A stretch of DNA of 64,000 nt, from positions 1 through 64,000 of the forward strand of contig NZ_JAGGNU010000043.1 of the NCBI RefSeq assembly GCF_018614915.1. The letters are read 5' to 3'. Below, piece by piece: positions 46,628 to 55,869 of this stretch. Origin of the DNA: Variovorax paradoxus. GTDB lineage: Bacteria > Pseudomonadota > Gammaproteobacteria > Burkholderiales > Burkholderiaceae_C. The notes beneath the pieces are model-generated. The model was not told where the DNA came from, ran no database searches, and worked only from the letters and a program-made list of their open reading frames with translations. Every line of letters starts with the position of its first letter. Position 1 is the stretch's first letter. The position numbers were made by a program, and so were the translations under genes.

Positions 46628-46697
46628 GTACCCAATGCGCTGCAGCACCGGGCCGATCCGCCAAGTCTTCCACCTCAACCGTCCACAGGAGCTTCAA

Positions 46698-47003
46698 ATG
46701 AACGCAACCCATCAACTGGTCCATGGTGCCATCGCCAGCTTGCTCGCGCTGGGCCTCGGTTCGGCAAGCACCGGGGCCTTCGCGCAGAAAGCCGCCACGG
46801 AGAAATGCGCCGGCATCGTCAAGGCGGGCAGCAACGACTGCGGCACGAGCAAGAGTTCGTGCGCCGGCACCTCGACGGCGGACCGCGATCCCGAAGCCTG
46901 GATCTACGTTGCCAAGGGCACCTGCGCCCGGATCGCCGGTGGCAGCGTGACCAACAAGCCCGAGAACGTGCACGGCGGCGCCGCCGCTGCGAAGAAGGGC
47001 TGA
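46698..47003 (+). CDS. bufA1: bufferin-type RiPP precursor (DUF2282, BufA1-like)
   Basis: A 101-residue secreted peptide precursor. A Sec signal ([22 protein letters not shown]) ends near residue 29. The mature part has exactly four Cys (37, 48, 55, 76) in the DUF2282 frame [15 protein letters not shown] ... SSCAG ... DPEAW ... [10 protein letters not shown]. In the bufferin family an MNIO enzyme converts such Cys to thiooxazole groups and the product binds copper; that function is inferred here from precursor sequence and the presence of both partner genes. CAGGAG lies 6 nt before the ATG. The long leader and operator array upstream suggest inducible expression. DoxX follows by 10 nt. Confidence 0.88.
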   Translation: MNATHQLVHGAIASLLALGLGSASTGAFAQKAATEKCAGIVKAGSNDCGTSKSSCAGTSTADRDPEAWIYVAKGTCARIAGGSVTNKPENVHGGAAAAKKG

Positions 47004-47013
47004 GGAGTCCGCC

Positions 47014-47505
47014 GTGAATTACGCAGGCTCCATGCCTTCCAGGCACACCACCCGCGCCGGCTTGCGCTCGCGCGCCGTCGCACGGGTCCGCGCCGCTACC
47101 CGTAGCCTCCAGGCGTTCGCGCCGGCGGTCGACCTTGGCGTGCGGCTCTTCGTTGCCAGCGTGTTCTTCAAGTCAGGGCTGACCAAGATCGCCACTTGGT
47201 CCTCGACGATTTCGCTGTTCGAGAAAGAGTACGCGGTGCCCCTTTTGCCCCCGGAGATCGCGGCTTTGCTGGGCACCGGCGTCGAGCTTCTTTTCCCGGT
47301 GCTGCTGGCGATCGGGCTGGGCACGCGCTTCTCGGCCTTCGTGCTCTTCGTGTTCAACATCATCGCCGTGGTCTCGTACCCGGATCTGGGCGATGTGGGG
47401 CTGCGCGATCACCAGACGTGGGGCCTGCTGCTGCTGGTCACCCTGCTGCACGGACCTGGCAAGCTGTCGCTCGACCATCTGGTCGCACGGCACTCGCGCG
47501 CGTGA
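47014..47505 (+). CDS. DoxX family membrane protein, bufferin-locus type
   Basis: A 163-residue protein starting with GTG (GAGGAG 7 nt upstream). After an Arg-rich cytoplasmic N-terminus the DoxX pattern appears: VDLGVRLFVASVFFKSGLTKI, then helices PPEIAALLGTGVELLFPVLLAIGLG, FSAFVLFVFNIIAVVSY and a last helix with LLLLVTLLHGPGKLSLDH. DoxX-like proteins frequently accompany DUF2282/MNIO genes and may provide membrane redox or heme/quinone chemistry for the product, though the role is unproven. It is 10 nt downstream of the precursor gene and surely co-transcribed with it. Confidence 0.88.
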   Translation: MNYAGSMPSRHTTRAGLRSRAVARVRAATRSLQAFAPAVDLGVRLFVASVFFKSGLTKIATWSSTISLFEKEYAVPLLPPEIAALLGTGVELLFPVLLAIGLGTRFSAFVLFVFNIIAVVSYPDLGDVGLRDHQTWGLLLLVTLLHGPGKLSLDHLVARHSRA

Positions 47506-47523
47506 TGACCGCGGGAGCGCGCC

Positions 47524-48861
47524 ATGTCCGCTGAAAGGAACATCGTCATCGTCGGTGGCGGCTTCGCCGGGACGACACTGGCGCGCTCGCTGGAAAGGCG
47601 GCTGCCGCAGGGCTGGCGCGTCGTGCTGGTCAGCGAGGAGAGCTACACCACCTTCAACCCCCTGCTGGCCGAAGTGGTGGGCGCCTCGGTGTTCCCCGAG
47701 CACGTGGTGGCGCCAATCCGCCAGATGCTGCACGCGGGCACGCGCAGCCAGTTTGTCATGGGTCGCGTCACCGGCATCGACGCCGACCGTCGGTGCGTGT
47801 GCGCCAGCACGCTCGCCGGGATTCAGGACATCGCCTACGAGCACCTGGTTCTCGCCTTCGGTACGCGCGCCAATCTCGACCTGGTGCCCGGGTTGGCCGA
47901 GCATGCGTTGCCGCTTAAGCTGGTCGGCGACGCGATGTTCATCCGCAACCGGGTGCTGCAGCGCATCGCGCGCATTGAACTCGAAGCCGACCCGGCGGCG
48001 CGGCGGCGGCTCGGTCACTTCATCGTCATCGGAGGCGGCTTTTCGGGCGTCGAGGTGGCCGGCGCGCTGGCAGACTTCCTGCGCAGCGCCGGGCGCTACT
48101 ACCCGCGGGTCATGGCCGAAGAGCTCAAGGTGACCGTGATCGAGAACGCCCAGCGATTGCTGTCCGACCTGCCGGAATCGCTGGGCCTGGCTGCGGCGCG
48201 TTCGATGCGCGCACGCCTCATAGACGTCCGGCTCGACGCGCGCGCCGCCGAGGTTGATGCCGATGGAGTGAGGCTGGCGAGCGGCGAGACGATCGCTGGC
48301 GCCACCGTGATCTGCACCATCGGCACCCGGCCCAACCCGCTGGTCGAAGACCTGCCGGTCCCCAAACAACGCGGACGCATCGAGACAGCGCCCGACATGT
48401 CGATCCCGGGCGCGCCAGGGCTGTGGGCTCTCGGCGACTGCGCGCTGGTGCACAACGGCATGACGCAGCGGTTCGCGCCACCCACCGCACAGTTCGCCGT
48501 GGCGCAGGCGCGCGCTCTGGCACGCAACATCGTCGCCAACATTGAGGGCCGCGCGACGCAGCCCTTCTGCCACACATCGAGAGGAATGATGGCAACCACC
48601 GGCCACCTCAAAGGCGTGGCCAGCGTGTTCGGCCTGCGCCTGCGCGGGCTGCCGGCCTGGCTTCTGTGGCGCGCCTACTACCTGCTTCTGATGCCCACGG
48701 CCGGCCGCAAGGTCCGCATCTGGCTCGAGTGGACGTGGAGCATGTTCTTCGCGGCCGACATCACGCATCTGCGCTTCACGCGAACCAGCGAGGCTGACGG
48801 CGAAGCGGCGCGGCCCGCCGCCGACACCCTTCAGCCACCCCAACCTCAGGCCCAACCCTAG
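47524..48861 (+). CDS. type II NADH dehydrogenase-like flavoprotein, second copy
   Basis: A 445-residue pyridine-nucleotide:quinone oxidoreductase. FAD and NADH loops are IVIVGGGFAGTTLARSLE and FIVIGGGFSGVEVAGALADF, and the FAD site is LWALGDCALVH. A late amphipathic/hydrophobic region (LPAWLLWRAYYLLLMPTAGRKVRIWLEWTW in part) would anchor it to the membrane. It differs clearly from the ndh of the PHB superoperon despite equal length. Its place 18 nt after doxX suggests it feeds electrons to the quinone pool during the stress this locus answers, or to the adjacent DoxX protein; both are inference. Confidence 0.88.
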   Translation: MSAERNIVIVGGGFAGTTLARSLERRLPQGWRVVLVSEESYTTFNPLLAEVVGASVFPEHVVAPIRQMLHAGTRSQFVMGRVTGIDADRRCVCASTLAGIQDIAYEHLVLAFGTRANLDLVPGLAEHALPLKLVGDAMFIRNRVLQRIARIELEADPAARRRLGHFIVIGGGFSGVEVAGALADFLRSAGRYYPRVMAEELKVTVIENAQRLLSDLPESLGLAAARSMRARLIDVRLDARAAEVDADGVRLASGETIAGATVICTIGTRPNPLVEDLPVPKQRGRIETAPDMSIPGAPGLWALGDCALVHNGMTQRFAPPTAQFAVAQARALARNIVANIEGRATQPFCHTSRGMMATTGHLKGVASVFGLRLRGLPAWLLWRAYYLLLMPTAGRKVRIWLEWTWSMFFAADITHLRFTRTSEADGEAARPAADTLQPPQPQAQP

Positions 48862-48870
48862 GAGCTTTCC

Positions 48871-49653
48871 ATGCTCAAGCAGAAATCCGCCCTCGTCACC
48901 GGCTCCACCAGCGGCATCGGACTGGGCATCGCCCGTGCGCTGGCTCGCAACGGCGCCGACATCATGCTCAATGGCTTCGGCGACGCGCAGGAGATCGAGT
49001 TCACGCGCTCCGAGCTGGAGCGCCAGTTTGGCGTCAAGGTGCGCTACTCGGGCACCGACATGAGCCGGCCCGACCAGGTACGCGCGATGATCGCGTTCGC
49101 CGAGACCGAGTTCGGAAAGGTCGACATCGTGGTCAGCAACGCCGGCATCCAACACGTCGCGCCGATCGAGGAGTTCGCCGACGACAAGTGGGATGCCGTG
49201 ATGGCGATCAATCTTTCTTCGGCCTTCCACGTCATCAAGGCCGTCGCGCCCGGCATGAAGGCGCGCCGTTTCGGCCGCATCATCAACATCGCTTCGGCGC
49301 ACGGGCTGACCGCCTCCCCCTTCAAGTCAGCCTACGTCGCGGCCAAGCATGGGCTGATCGGATTGTCCAAGACGGTGGCGGTGGAACTCGCCGAGTTCGG
49401 TGTCACTTCCAACACCATCTGCCCGGGCTACGTGAAGACGCCGCTGGTGGAGCAGCAGATCGCAGACCAGGCCAAGGCCCACGGCATCTCGCCCGACGAG
49501 GTGGTGCGCAATGTGATGCTGTCGCACCAGGCGCGCAAGGAGTTCATCCAGGTGGAGGAACTGGCAGCGCTGGCCGTGTTCCTGGCTTCCGAAGCGGCAG
49601 CCTCGATGACCGGCACCGCGCTGGCCATGGACGGCGGCTGGACACTGCACTGA
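48871..49653 (+). CDS. 3-hydroxybutyrate dehydrogenase (SDR family)
   Basis: A 260-residue short-chain dehydrogenase. The cofactor loop is TGSTSGIGLGIARAL, with NAGIQHVAPIEEF, SAHGLTASPFKSAYVAAKHG (catalytic Ser, Tyr, Lys) and NTICPGYVKTPLVEQQI, the pattern of D-3-hydroxybutyrate dehydrogenases. It interconverts 3-hydroxybutyrate and acetoacetate with NAD, the step after PHB depolymerisation. It thus complements the PHB synthesis genes 25 kb away and generates NADH for the flanking dehydrogenase. It is 9 nt after that gene and 19 nt before the patatin gene. Confidence 0.9.
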   Translation: MLKQKSALVTGSTSGIGLGIARALARNGADIMLNGFGDAQEIEFTRSELERQFGVKVRYSGTDMSRPDQVRAMIAFAETEFGKVDIVVSNAGIQHVAPIEEFADDKWDAVMAINLSSAFHVIKAVAPGMKARRFGRIINIASAHGLTASPFKSAYVAAKHGLIGLSKTVAVELAEFGVTSNTICPGYVKTPLVEQQIADQAKAHGISPDEVVRNVMLSHQARKEFIQVEELAALAVFLASEAAASMTGTALAMDGGWTLH

Positions 49654-49672
49654 GCGCAGGGAGGATCGAACC

Positions 49673-50809
49673 ATGGTGAACTCACGCAAGCCTCGCGCCG
49701 CGGCCGGCACAAGCGGCGGAAACGGCGCACTTCCCGGCCAGGTGGTCCTCGTGCTTCAGGGCGGGGGTGCGCTCGGCGCCTATCAGGTCGGGGTCTACGA
49801 GGCGCTGCACGAGGCCGGCATCGAGCCGGACTGGGTCATCGGTACCTCCATCGGCGCCATCAACGCGTCGCTGATCGCCGGCAACAGCCCGGAACACCGG
49901 CTCGATCGCCTGAACACTTTCTGGGAGCAGATGCAGGCGTCGACGCCCGCCTTCCGCGTTCCGGAGTGGACGGGCCTGGGCAACATGGTGTCGAACATGG
50001 CGACCATGATGCGCGGCATTCCGGACTTCTTCACACCCAACCTGCACGCGCTGCGCGGATCAGCCGCATCGCTCGGGGTCGAGGCGGCCTCCTACTACAG
50101 CACGGCGCCGCTGCGCGGGACGCTGCAGTCGCTGGTGGACTTCGAATACCTCTGCCAGTGCCATATGCGCATGACCGTCGGCGCGGTGAACGCCTGCAGC
50201 GGAGAGATGCGTTACTTCGACACGAGCAGGGAGCCGCTCGGCGTCGACCACGTGATGGCCTCGGGTGCCCTGCCGCCGGCATTCCCCGCGGTGCGCATCG
50301 ACGGCCAGCCCTACTGGGACGGCGGCATCTACTCCAACACGCCCATCGAGGCGGTGCTCGACGACAAGCCGCGCCGCGACTCGGTGATCTTCGCCGTCAA
50401 CGTGTGGCACCAGTCCGCGCCGGAGCCGGAGTCGATCTGGCAGGTGATGGCGCGCCACAAGGACATCCAGTTCGCCAGCCGCGCCGACAGCCATATCGCC
50501 CGACAGAAGCAGATCCACCGGCTGCGCCACGTGATCCGCGAGCTGCACAAGCAGATCCCGACCGCGAAGAGGACCGATCCGAAGGTGGCGGAACTCGCTT
50601 CCTGGGGCTGCGGAACGACGATACACGTGGTGCACCTCCTGGCGCCGCGCGTCGAGGGCGAGGACCATACCAAGGACATCGACTTCACGCCGGCAGGCAT
50701 CCGCACGCGCCGGCAGGCGGGATACGCCGACACCCTGCGCATGATCGAACGCACGCCTTGGGAACAGGCCGCGGCCGACCCCATCGAGGGCGTGATCGAG
50801 CACCGCTGA
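49673..50809 (+). CDS. patatin-like phospholipase with DUF3734 C-terminus
   Basis: A 378-residue patatin-fold hydrolase. The oxyanion hole is LQGGGALGAYQVGVYEAL, the nucleophile is in VIGTSIGAINA (GxSxG) and the catalytic Asp in WDGGIYSNTP. The C-terminal region (RQKQIHRLRHVIRELHKQ ... DIDFTPAGIRTRRQAGYADTLRMI) matches the DUF3734 extension. This type is frequently linked to 3-hydroxybutyrate dehydrogenase genes, as here, so a role in polymer or acyl-ester turnover is possible. GGAGG lies 9 nt before the ATG. Confidence 0.88.
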   Translation: MVNSRKPRAAAGTSGGNGALPGQVVLVLQGGGALGAYQVGVYEALHEAGIEPDWVIGTSIGAINASLIAGNSPEHRLDRLNTFWEQMQASTPAFRVPEWTGLGNMVSNMATMMRGIPDFFTPNLHALRGSAASLGVEAASYYSTAPLRGTLQSLVDFEYLCQCHMRMTVGAVNACSGEMRYFDTSREPLGVDHVMASGALPPAFPAVRIDGQPYWDGGIYSNTPIEAVLDDKPRRDSVIFAVNVWHQSAPEPESIWQVMARHKDIQFASRADSHIARQKQIHRLRHVIRELHKQIPTAKRTDPKVAELASWGCGTTIHVVHLLAPRVEGEDHTKDIDFTPAGIRTRRQAGYADTLRMIERTPWEQAAADPIEGVIEHR

Positions 50810-50833
50810 GCCGGGAAGAAAAAGGAGAATCGC

Positions 50834-51481
50834 ATGATCGATCGCATCGATCAGCTGTTGCGCAACAACCGGCAATTCGTCGAAGAGCAGCTGCGCATCG
50901 ACCCGGCCTACTTCGACAAGCTGGCCGAAGGGCAGCATCCCGGCTTCCTCTGGATCGGCTGCTCCGACAGCCGGGTGCCACCCGACCGCATCACCGGGAC
51001 CCAGCCCGGTGACATGTTCGTGCATCGCAACATCGCCAACCTGGTCGTGCAGACCGACATGAATCTGCTGTCGGTGCTGCAGTACGCCGTCGACGTGCTG
51101 CAGGTCGGCCACATCATCGTGTGCGGGCATTACGGCTGCGGCGGCGTGAAGGCCGCGATGGGCCATGCCTCGCACGGGCTTATCGACAACTGGCTGCGGA
51201 CGCTAAAGGACACGCAGCAATACTTCGCGCGGCAGCTGGGGGCCTTGGATGAAGAGGCGCGCTTCCGGCGCCTGGTGGAGCTGAACGTGATCGAGCAGGT
51301 GTACAACCTGGGCAAGACCAGCATCGTGCAGCGAGCCTGGAAGGACACCGGCAAGCCGTGCATCCATGGATGGGTGTTCGACCTGAACACCGGCCACATC
51401 CTTCCGCAGACCGAGGCGATCAGCAATGACGACGCGATGCAACAGGTTTGCAAGTTCCACAACGCCGCCGAGTCGCACTGA
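50834..51481 (+). CDS. can: beta-carbonic anhydrase
   Basis: A 215-residue beta-class enzyme with all zinc ligands: Cys43 and Asp45 in LWIGCSDSRVPP, His99 and Cys102 in VCGHYGCGGVKAAM, and Arg47 forming the dyad. It hydrates CO2 to bicarbonate. Length and sequence match the Can/CynT group. Its stop overlaps the ATG of the YeeE/YedE gene by 1 nt (TGATG), so the two are translationally coupled. Why a carbonic anhydrase lies in a bufferin locus is unclear; pH or CO2 homeostasis during stress is a guess. Confidence 0.93.
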   Translation: MIDRIDQLLRNNRQFVEEQLRIDPAYFDKLAEGQHPGFLWIGCSDSRVPPDRITGTQPGDMFVHRNIANLVVQTDMNLLSVLQYAVDVLQVGHIIVCGHYGCGGVKAAMGHASHGLIDNWLRTLKDTQQYFARQLGALDEEARFRRLVELNVIEQVYNLGKTSIVQRAWKDTGKPCIHGWVFDLNTGHILPQTEAISNDDAMQQVCKFHNAAESH

Positions 51482-52443
51482 TGGACGTCGCGCTCGCCAG
51501 CCTCGCGTTCGCTGTCGCCGCTTTTTGCGCCGGCGTGATGGGCTTCGCCATCCAGCGCGGCGCCACCTGCACGGTCGCCGCCATGGAAGAGATCGTGAAC
51601 AAGCGCAGCTCGCGCCGATTGCAAAGCCTCGCCGAGGCCTCGCTGTGGGTGGCCGGCGGCCTGCTCGTCGCGCAGGCCCTGCACCTCCTGCCGGCGATGC
51701 CGCCGGGCTATCCGCTGAACCGCTGGACTGTGCTGGGCGGCGCCCTGCTTGGTGTCGGCGCCTACGTCAATGGCGCATGCGTGTTCGGCGCCATCGCGCG
51801 CTTTGGTTCGGGCGAGTGGGCCTATCTGGTCACGCCGCTCGGCTTCTACCTCGGCTGCCTGAGCGTCGGCCCCCTCTTCGCAGCGGCCCCCCACCTCAAG
51901 CTCGCCGTCGGCTCGCCGGTGTTGCAGGCGCCGACGTGGGTGGCGCTGCTGTTCCTGCTTTTCGCAGGTTGGCGCCTCGCGCGGCCACTGCGGGACGGCG
52001 TGCGCGTGCGCGACGCACTGGCCTCGCGCATCTGGTCTCCGCACGCCGCCACCACCGTCATCGGCATCGCCTTCGTGCTCATGCTGCTGCTGGTGGGTGC
52101 CTGGGCCTATACCGACGTCCTGGCCGAGCTGGCGCGCGGGATGGCCGCCAGCCTTGCGGCGCGCTGCCTGCTGCTGCTGGCGCTGCTCGCCGGCGCAATC
52201 TGGGGCGGCTGGACGGCCGGCCGCTTTCGCAGCACGCGTGTCACGGCTGCACAGCTGCTGCGCTGCCTGGGTGGCGGGGTGCTGATGGGCTGGGGCAGCC
52301 TGCTGATCCCCGGCGGCAACGACGGCCTGATCCTGGTCGGAATGCCGCTGTTGTGGCCCTACGCCTGGGTGGCGTTCCTCGCGATGTGCGCGTCGATCGT
52401 CGCGGCGCTGCTGGCGCACAAGGCATGGATACGGCCGCACTGA
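51481..52443 (+). CDS. YeeE/YedE (TsuA-like) sulfur-compound transporter
   Basis: A 320-residue membrane protein with about nine helices. The two family Cys motifs are present, GFAIQRGATCTVAAMEEIVN near the start and VNGACVFGAIARFG in the middle, plus the later GGGVLMGWGSLLIPGGNDG. In YeeE these Cys relay thiosulfate across the membrane. Sulfur supply would suit a locus making Cys-derived heterocycles or coping with copper, but that link is inference. It overlaps the carbonic anhydrase gene by 1 nt and is the last gene before an 87-bp gap with an operator. Confidence 0.82.
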   Translation: MDVALASLAFAVAAFCAGVMGFAIQRGATCTVAAMEEIVNKRSSRRLQSLAEASLWVAGGLLVAQALHLLPAMPPGYPLNRWTVLGGALLGVGAYVNGACVFGAIARFGSGEWAYLVTPLGFYLGCLSVGPLFAAAPHLKLAVGSPVLQAPTWVALLFLLFAGWRLARPLRDGVRVRDALASRIWSPHAATTVIGIAFVLMLLLVGAWAYTDVLAELARGMAASLAARCLLLLALLAGAIWGGWTAGRFRSTRVTAAQLLRCLGGGVLMGWGSLLIPGGNDGLILVGMPLLWPYAWVAFLAMCASIVAALLAHKAWIRPH

Positions 52444-52453
52444 GGCGCTGTAG

Positions 52454-52475
52454 CCAATCTTCACGTTTTGATCAC
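52454..52475 (-). promoter_or_regulatory. operator C (two 11-bp units) upstream of bufB
   Basis: Read on the minus strand, GTGATCAAAAC (52475-52465) is followed directly by GTGAAGATTGG (52464-52454). These two units differ from the first two units of array B by only two bases in 22. The site lies in the 87-bp gap between the transporter gene and the MNIO gene, 56 bp before the latter's start, so it probably drives a second promoter inside the locus. Its orientation is opposite to arrays A and B relative to the gene served. Confidence 0.65.
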
Positions 52476-52530
52476 GCGCGCCGCAGCGCACCGGCGCCTG
52501 CCTAGAATTCTCGTGACCGAGGAGGTGACG

Positions 52531-53388
52531 ATGGAGCAGTCCTTGAGATCCTTGACAGGGTGTGCCGGCATCGGGCTGCGGCCCGAGCACTACGTCGAGT
52601 TCATCGAATCGCGTCCGCCCGTGGGTTTCATCGAGGCCCACAGCGAGAACTACTTCGGGCGGGGCGGCAAGCCGCTGCACTTCCTGAAGCTCGCGCGCCA
52701 GAGCCATCCGCTGAGCCTGCACGGCGTGGGCCTGTCGATCGGTTCCGTCGATCCTCTGGGCGAGCCGCACCTCGCGCGCCTGCACGAACTGGTCGACATG
52801 CTCGAACCTGCGCTGGTGTCCGACCACCTGTGCTGGTGCTCGGTGGGCGGCATCCATGCCAACGACCTGCTGCCGCTGCCCTTCACCGAGGAGGCGCTGG
52901 CGCACGTGGTCGCGCGCGTGCAGCGGGTGCAGGAGCGACTGCGGCGGCCGATCCTCCTCGAGAATGTGTCGAGCTACCTGGAGTACGTGCAGTCAGCGAT
53001 GCCCGAGTGGGAATTCCTCGCGGAGGTGGCGAGGCGCAGCGGCTGCGGCATCCTGCTGGACGTCAACAACGTCTTCGTCAGCGCCCACAACCACGGCTTC
53101 GACGCGATGGGCTACCTGCAGGCCATCCCCCGCCAGGCGGTGGAGGAAATCCACCTGGCCGGCTTCACGCGCAACCTGGTCGGCGGCGGCGCCGAGATCC
53201 TGATCGACACGCACAGTGCGCCGGTGGCCGATGCGGTGTGGGCGCTCTATGCGGCTGCGCTCGAGCGCTTCGGGCCGGTTCCGACCCTGGTCGAGTGGGA
53301 CGCCGACATGCCTCTCCTGGCGGTGCTGGTCGCCGAGGCCGCGAAGGCTGAATCGATGATGGAGCTGCGCCATGCTTGCGCTGCCTGA
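52531..53388 (+). CDS. bufB: MNIO (DUF692) multinuclear iron enzyme, BufB-like
   Basis: A 285-residue TIM-barrel protein of the DUF692 family, the multinuclear non-heme iron-dependent oxidative enzymes that modify Cys residues in RiPP precursors. It carries the conserved metal-ligand series GIGLRPEHYVEF, EAHSENYFG, LHGVGLSIGS, VSDHLCW, LLENVSSYLEY, LLDVNNVFVSAHNHGFD, EIHLAGF and IDTHSAPV. GAGGAGG lies 6 nt before the ATG at 52531. It overlaps the DUF2063 gene by 17 nt. The expected substrate is the DUF2282 peptide encoded 5.5 kb upstream in the same orientation. Confidence 0.92.
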   Translation: MEQSLRSLTGCAGIGLRPEHYVEFIESRPPVGFIEAHSENYFGRGGKPLHFLKLARQSHPLSLHGVGLSIGSVDPLGEPHLARLHELVDMLEPALVSDHLCWCSVGGIHANDLLPLPFTEEALAHVVARVQRVQERLRRPILLENVSSYLEYVQSAMPEWEFLAEVARRSGCGILLDVNNVFVSAHNHGFDAMGYLQAIPRQAVEEIHLAGFTRNLVGGGAEILIDTHSAPVADAVWALYAAALERFGPVPTLVEWDADMPLLAVLVAEAAKAESMMELRHACAA

Positions 53389-54144
53389 CATCCAGGCCCG
53401 CATGATGGACACGCTGCTGCTGCGCGGCGGCGCGGCCGCGAGGGCGCTGGTGCGGCCGACGGCGCCGCTGTCGGCACGGCAACGCCTGCAGGTCTACCGC
53501 AACAACATGGTCGAAAGCCTGATTGCCGCCCTGGGCGCCGTCTACCCCGTGGTCGCGCGCCTGGTCGGAACCGGCTTCTTCCGCCATGCGGCGAAGGCCT
53601 GCATCCGCGCGCATCCCTCGCGCTCTGGCAACCTGCAGGACTTCGGCGGCGAGTTCCCCGGCTTCCTGCGCGCCTACCCGCCGGCCGCGGCGCTCCTCTA
53701 CTTGCCCGACGTTGCGGCGCTCGAATGGGCCGTGCACCGCGCCTATCACGAGGCTGAACTGCCAGCCCTCACACTGGAACGACTGGCACAGGTGCCGGCG
53801 GCCGAGCAGGCCGAGCTGCGTTTGCGCCTGCAGCCGTGCGCGCGCTTCGTCGAGTCGCGCTATCCGGTGCTGCGCATCTGGCAGGCGAACCAGCCGGAGG
53901 TGCACGATGACGAGTCGACGATTTCACTGGACGAAGGCGGCGTGAACCTGCTGGTGGTGCAGCATGCGCTGGAGATCGAGTTCAGGCTTCTGGGCCTTGC
54001 AGAAAGTCGCTGGCTCTGCGCGCTGGCCGACGAGGCCGGCCTGGCCGATGCGACACGGCGCGCGCTCGATGTCGACCCGTCCTTCGACCTCATGGCAGTG
54101 CTTGCGCGCCATCTGGGCCACGGCCTCTTCACGGAGGTGTCGCC

Positions 54145-54148
<4 letters not shown>
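53372..54148 (+). CDS. bufC: DUF2063 partner protein of MNIO, BufC-like
   Basis: A 258-residue protein. The N-terminal DUF2063 domain is seen in LPDIQARMMDTLLLRGG, RLQVYRNNMVESLIAALGAVYPVVARLVG and FLRAYPPAAALLYLPDVAALEWAVHRAYH. A C-terminal half of mixed structure follows (LRIWQANQPEVHDDES, VVQHALEIEFRLL). Such proteins recognise the precursor leader and present it to the MNIO enzyme. The gene overlaps bufB by 17 nt and the response regulator by 4 nt, so the modification pair and the regulator are translated together. Confidence 0.88.
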
Positions 54149-54867
<719 letters not shown>

Positions 54868-54879
54868 TCGGAACGTCCC

Positions 54880-55869
54880 GTGGACCTCTTCGACATGGTG
54901 ATGGTCGCCGTCGCTTCCGGCGCAGTCGCCGCCTTGTACATTTCGTGGCGTACCGCGCGGCGCCTGAAGCGCCTGGCTGACGCGGTCGATGCCTTTGCCC
55001 GGGGCGGTTGTATCGACTCCCTGCATGTGGCGGGCGCCGACGCCGGCGGCGACGAGATCGACCGTCTCGCCGCGCACGTGGAGCAGATGTCCGCCCGCAT
55101 CGGCGAGCAGTTCACCGAGATCGAGCGAGGGGTGGCCCGGCGCCGCGAGTTGCTTGCCAACGTGTCGCACGATCTGCGCACGCCACTGGCCTCGATGCAG
55201 GGCTACCTCGAGCTGCTGCTGCTGCGCCACGGCAGCCTGCCGGCGGCGGAGGAACGCAACTATCTGGAGACGGCCGTGCGCCACAGCGAACGACTGGGTC
55301 GCCTGGTGGGCGACCTGTTCGATCTCACCCGGCTGGAGGCCGCAGAAGCGCTGCCGCAGCCGGAGGCATTCTCGCTGGCCGAACTGGCGCAGGACGTGGC
55401 ACAGAAGTTTGCGCTCGATGCTCGGGCGCGCAAGGTGGAGCTGCGCGCCGATGGCGGCGAAGGCAGCGGCGCGGTCCGTACGCAGGCCGACATCGGCATG
55501 GTCGAACGGGTGCTCGAGAACCTGCTCGACAACGCCCTGCGGCACACGGCGGCCGGCGGCATTGTGACGATCGAGTTCGGGGGCGACACGCATCGCGCCT
55601 GGCTGGCCGTGCGCGATACCGGCTGCGGCATCCCGCCCGCCGAGCTGGCGGGCATCTTCGACCGCTACGAGCGTGCCGACCGCTCCACGCCCGGCGCGCA
55701 GAACGGTCTCGGTCTTGCGATTGCTCAGCGCATCGTGCGCCTGCACGGCGGCGAGTTGTCGGCCACCAGCATCGCGGGCGCCGGCAGTTGCTTCGCCTTC
55801 GACCTGCCGCTGGCCACGCCGAAACCGACCGTCCCGGCGGTTCCCCTCACAGAGAGGATGTCTTCATGA
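54880..55869 (+). CDS. sensor histidine kinase with single membrane anchor
   Basis: A 329-residue kinase starting with GTG. One N-terminal helix (MVMVAVASGAVAALYISW) is followed by a HAMP-like linker (TARRLKRLADAVDAFARG ... DEIDRLAAHVEQM), the H-box LANVSHDLRTPLASM with His97, N-box NLLDNALRHTAAGG and G-boxes DTGCGIP and GLGLAIAQRIV. There is no periplasmic sensor domain, so the signal must come from the membrane, the cytoplasm or a partner protein, for which the orphan PAS-GAF protein directly downstream is a candidate. It should phosphorylate the adjacent OmpR-type regulator. Confidence 0.9.
   Translation: MDLFDMVMVAVASGAVAALYISWRTARRLKRLADAVDAFARGGCIDSLHVAGADAGGDEIDRLAAHVEQMSARIGEQFTEIERGVARRRELLANVSHDLRTPLASMQGYLELLLLRHGSLPAAEERNYLETAVRHSERLGRLVGDLFDLTRLEAAEALPQPEAFSLAELAQDVAQKFALDARARKVELRADGGEGSGAVRTQADIGMVERVLENLLDNALRHTAAGGIVTIEFGGDTHRAWLAVRDTGCGIPPAELAGIFDRYERADRSTPGAQNGLGLAIAQRIVRLHGGELSATSIAGAGSCFAFDLPLATPKPTVPAVPLTERMSS

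Noticed and set aside
45944-46697. Several open frames of 60-250 codons on both strands
   Set aside because: They overlap one another, lack ribosome sites and family motifs, and some cross the operator array.
47173-49302. 709-codon minus-strand open frame across doxX, the NADH dehydrogenase and the SDR gene
   Set aside because: It spans three genes with clear families on the other strand and has no recognisable sequence of its own.
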